A DNA stretch of 64,000 nt. It comes from Macrophomina tecta (taxonomy: Eukaryota; Ascomycota; Dothideomycetes; Botryosphaeriales; Botryosphaeriaceae). A program made the position numbers and the translations under genes. Where the stretch lies: assembly GCA_024180945.1 (NCBI GenBank), contig JAKSGN010000002.1, positions 3,717,269 to 3,781,268 on the forward strand. Direction: 5' to 3'. The notes under the pieces were generated by a model. It searched no databases. It saw nothing but the letters and a program-made list of their open reading frames with translations, and had not been told where the DNA came from. Below, one piece after another: positions 61,724 through 64,000 of the stretch. Each line of letters opens with the position of its first letter. Position 1 is the first letter of the stretch.

Positions 61724-62351
61724 TATTACAGTGCGGCGACCGTATTAGGTTTTAGTCGTTGCTACAAAGCCATTCGGCTAACCTCCCACCGACCGCGAGT
61801 AGCCGGTCAGTCAACAAAAGGTATAGTAATAACCAGCCTAGTAGCTAGTTTGCCCCAACAACTCTATATACAGAGGCGTGTTCGTAACACTACCTCCCCC
61901 CTTAAGGCAGATATCCTAACTACCAGCCTACAGCTTATCATCTAGATATAGAGTCACCTCCAACCGTCAGATCACACGCTATTAGCCGTAAGGGCGGCGC
62001 GTAACCTCGGCTATGAGCTAGGGAACGAGTTATATCGTAGTATACTTCATCTACTAGTCGCGCTCGCTTCGTGCGAGAGTAGGTAAACCAGGCCCACTTC
62101 TTTCCCACGCCAGCTAACTGGGTAGTCTCTTCCAGTTAATGCACCCGGGACTCAAACCAGTGACCCATGGGTAGGCTAGTTATTATATTACAGCGCGGCG
62201 ACCGTATTGGGTTTTAGTCATTGCTACAAAGCCATTCGGCTAACCTCCCGCCGACCGCGAGTAGCCGGTCAGTCGACAAAAGGTACAGTAATAACCAGCC
62301 TAGTAGCTAGTTTACCCCAACAACTCTATATACAGAGGCGTATTCGTAACA
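61724..62351 (-). mobile_element. Miniature LTR element (TRIM-like, 628 bp)
   Basis: Two direct 166-bp repeats (61724-61889 and 62186-62351) begin TATTACAG and end CGTAACA and enclose only 296 bp. The whole is flanked by ATTAG (61719-61723, 62352-62356). This is the anatomy of a terminal-repeat retrotransposon in miniature. It has no coding capacity. It is much less RIP-damaged than its host G3. On the minus strand each LTR has TAGCCGAATGG, close to a polymerase III A box, and the interior has GGTTTGAGTCC at 62158-62148, one base from a B box. I assigned the minus strand on that basis only. Confidence 0.8.
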
Positions 62352-64000
62352 ATTAGATACTATATAATTAGTACGTTCTAATACGCTTTACTTTCCGTGC
62401 ATAGAAGAATAGAACGTAGGTAAATATAATATTTACTAGAGAAATTTATATTATTCCGAATTACTATAACACGCTTCTCTTAGAAATAGACGTAATTAGC
62501 CCTAAGAGTATTATAATCGACCCTATATAAAGCTACTTACGCTTAACGCACTACTAGAATATAAAAGTACCTATAGAAATTAAGAATCGCTCTAAAGAAA
62601 TAATTAAAGAAATAAAGGTGAGAGTAGTAGAAGATATAGTAATCCCGCTACTATCTCTAACGCCGGTAATAGTAAAATTTACGAAAGCCCTCTCTAAGTA
62701 ACGGGATTTCGAATTTATCCCGCGGCACAGAGAGCGTAGAGGCAAGAATTAAGCCTAGTTATTAATATACGCGTATATCGTTAATACCGAAATGAAAGCC
62801 GTGTAGCTAAGAAATGACGGTTAGAAACCGGTATAAGTACTAAAAAATAAGCCTCTCGGTACTATAACTAATAGATAAGTAATACGATTATACAACGTTA
62901 GAAGCTATAACTATGGTATAGTAGTACTAGATACTGACGTAATTCCCCTAGAAATAGAAACTTACCTTAAGAATAGAATTACTATCTATAGTAATTAAGA
63001 GACGGTAAGAAAATACCATAAGGTAATAAAGAAATATCTAGATTTCTAGAACGAGAAGTTAGCTTACGTCCGCATTCTAAAAGAAGAATATATACCTATT
63101 TCTTTAAAGAAAGAGTAGGAAAACACGAAGCTTACTACTAAGGTCTACCTACTTAGTATTAGAAATAAAGAAGTAGTCGATAAAACCTTTAGTAAACTAT
63201 ACGATTAAGGAAAGCTCGACTAGATAAGCGGCTATACCGTTTTCGGGTTTCTAGTCTTTATAGTATAGAGATAGATCTTTAAAGACGGTAAATAGATAGA
63301 GAAGCTATGAGCGATAGTCGATATCCGCGGCTTAAATAAAATATTCTAAAAGAATTCTTATCCCCTATCGAAATAAGACGATATTATCTCTATAATTAAG
63401 AAAAAGAAATTTATTATAATTATAGACGCGACGTTATTCTTCTACTAATAGAGAGTCCGGAAGGAGAATCGTTATAAGCTAATAATAAATTCGTATTAAG
63501 GCTAGAAATTATTTAATATAGCCTTAATAGGATATATTAACTTAGTCTAATACGTTTAGCGCTAGCTAGACACGATTTTAAGAGACTTTCGAGAATTTTA
63601 TCGCGCCTATATTAACGATATAATAATATTTAGCCGCACCCTAGAAGAGCACTTAGACTACCTAGATCGAGTTTTTAGTAAACTAGATAGTATAGGTATT
63701 AGCTTATCCCTAACTAAGAGTTTCATCGAATACCTATATATAACGCTCCTCGAATAAAGGGTGGACACGTTTAGACTAGATTCTACGTAAGAGAGAACTA
63801 AAGTGCTAGTAAAGATACTCTTCCTAAAAATGTTAAAGTAACTTAAATACTAGATTAGCGCTATAGGGTTTCTATAATCGAAAATCCCCTACTACGCTAT
63901 AATTATTAAATCTTTAACAAATTACAAGACCGCCTTATTAAGAGCGAGTCCGAAGAAAAAAAACGCCAAGAAGGCGTATACTAAGTGAACTAAGGTAATT

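Larger units (their letters stand above)
57369..64000 (+). mobile_element. G3: second Ty3/Gypsy family, runs off the window
   Basis: Continuation of the element begun at 40088-40713. After solo LTR 1 (58008-58803), gag lies at about 59440-60860. It has VGYFDLNLKTTGKDDED and KLYYRNVRQF, typical of a fungal Gypsy Gag group, then an Arg/Asp-rich tract (about 60120-60400). After solo LTR 2 and a miniature LTR element come the pol N-terminal region and a reverse transcriptase. The latter reads VDIRGLNKIF at about 63320, then AYINDIIIFSRTLEEHLDYL at about 63607-63665, where Asn replaces an Asp of the usual DD pair. Pol is unfinished at 64000. All frames carry TAG/TAA at Gln/Trp positions. Confidence 0.85.

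Noticed and set aside
28500..64000. A variant genetic code with TAG and TAA read as Gln
   Set aside because: All transposon frames make sense this way, but host genes end normally at TAG (LAA1, TACO1) or TGA (permease, PET100, isomerase, nitrilase) and have no internal TAG/TAA. Cys-to-Tyr and Asp-to-Asn changes also fit RIP, not recoding.
1..64000. CRISPR array, rRNA genes or bacterial-type operons
   Set aside because: No regularly spaced repeats or rRNA signatures were seen, and the spliced genes are eukaryotic.

Overview
The window is nuclear DNA of a filamentous ascomycete (Pezizomycotina). The genes carry several short introns (44-60 bp, GT..AG). The transposons carry the mark of repeat-induced point mutation (RIP): CpA turned into TpA, so that CAG and CAA became TAG and TAA, and TGG became a stop. 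No species can be named.

Layout. Positions 1-6100 hold no intact gene, only a decayed coding remnant near 3.0-4.2 kb. At 6109-8991 and 24146-27028 lie two copies of a 2883-bp hAT DNA transposon in opposite orientation, differing at one base that I could find. Between them is a gene block: an amino-acid permease (9452-11419), a peroxisomal enoyl-CoA isomerase/hydratase (13335-12468), PET100 (13682-13995), a TACO1/YebC protein (15097-14160) and a 2070-residue HEAT protein of the LAA1/HEATR5 family (15343-21748). The 8-bp sequences flanking the two hAT copies are exchanged and reverse-complemented relative to each other. This is what an inversion of the whole 15.2-kb block by recombination between the copies would leave. 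A nitrilase (28089-27064) lies just outside the right copy.

From about 28.4 kb to the end the sequence is TA-rich, gene-free, nested and RIP-damaged transposons. 28.5-40.1 kb: Tad1-like LINE fragments (A, B, C) interrupted by an inverted pair of ~530-bp elements and by a 3509-bp MULE with a 9-bp target duplication. 40.1-64 kb: a plus-strand Ty3/Gypsy element (G3) running off the window. It is broken by a complete Gypsy chromovirus G1 (40714-57368, minus strand), which is itself broken by a second member of the same family G2 (46981-55370, plus strand). G3 also carries two oppositely oriented 599-bp solo LTRs and a 628-bp miniature LTR element. Target duplications could be read for G1, G2, both solo LTRs, the miniature element and the MULE, so the order of events can be reconstructed.

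The most unusual item is a gene lying antisense inside both chromovirus copies, between the pol 3' end and the 3' LTR. It has a Cys-cluster/coiled-coil product and a recognisable 55-bp spliceosomal intron. PET100 and TACO1, both linked to cytochrome c oxidase biogenesis, are tail-to-tail neighbours; TACO1 and LAA1 share a 245-bp divergent promoter region.
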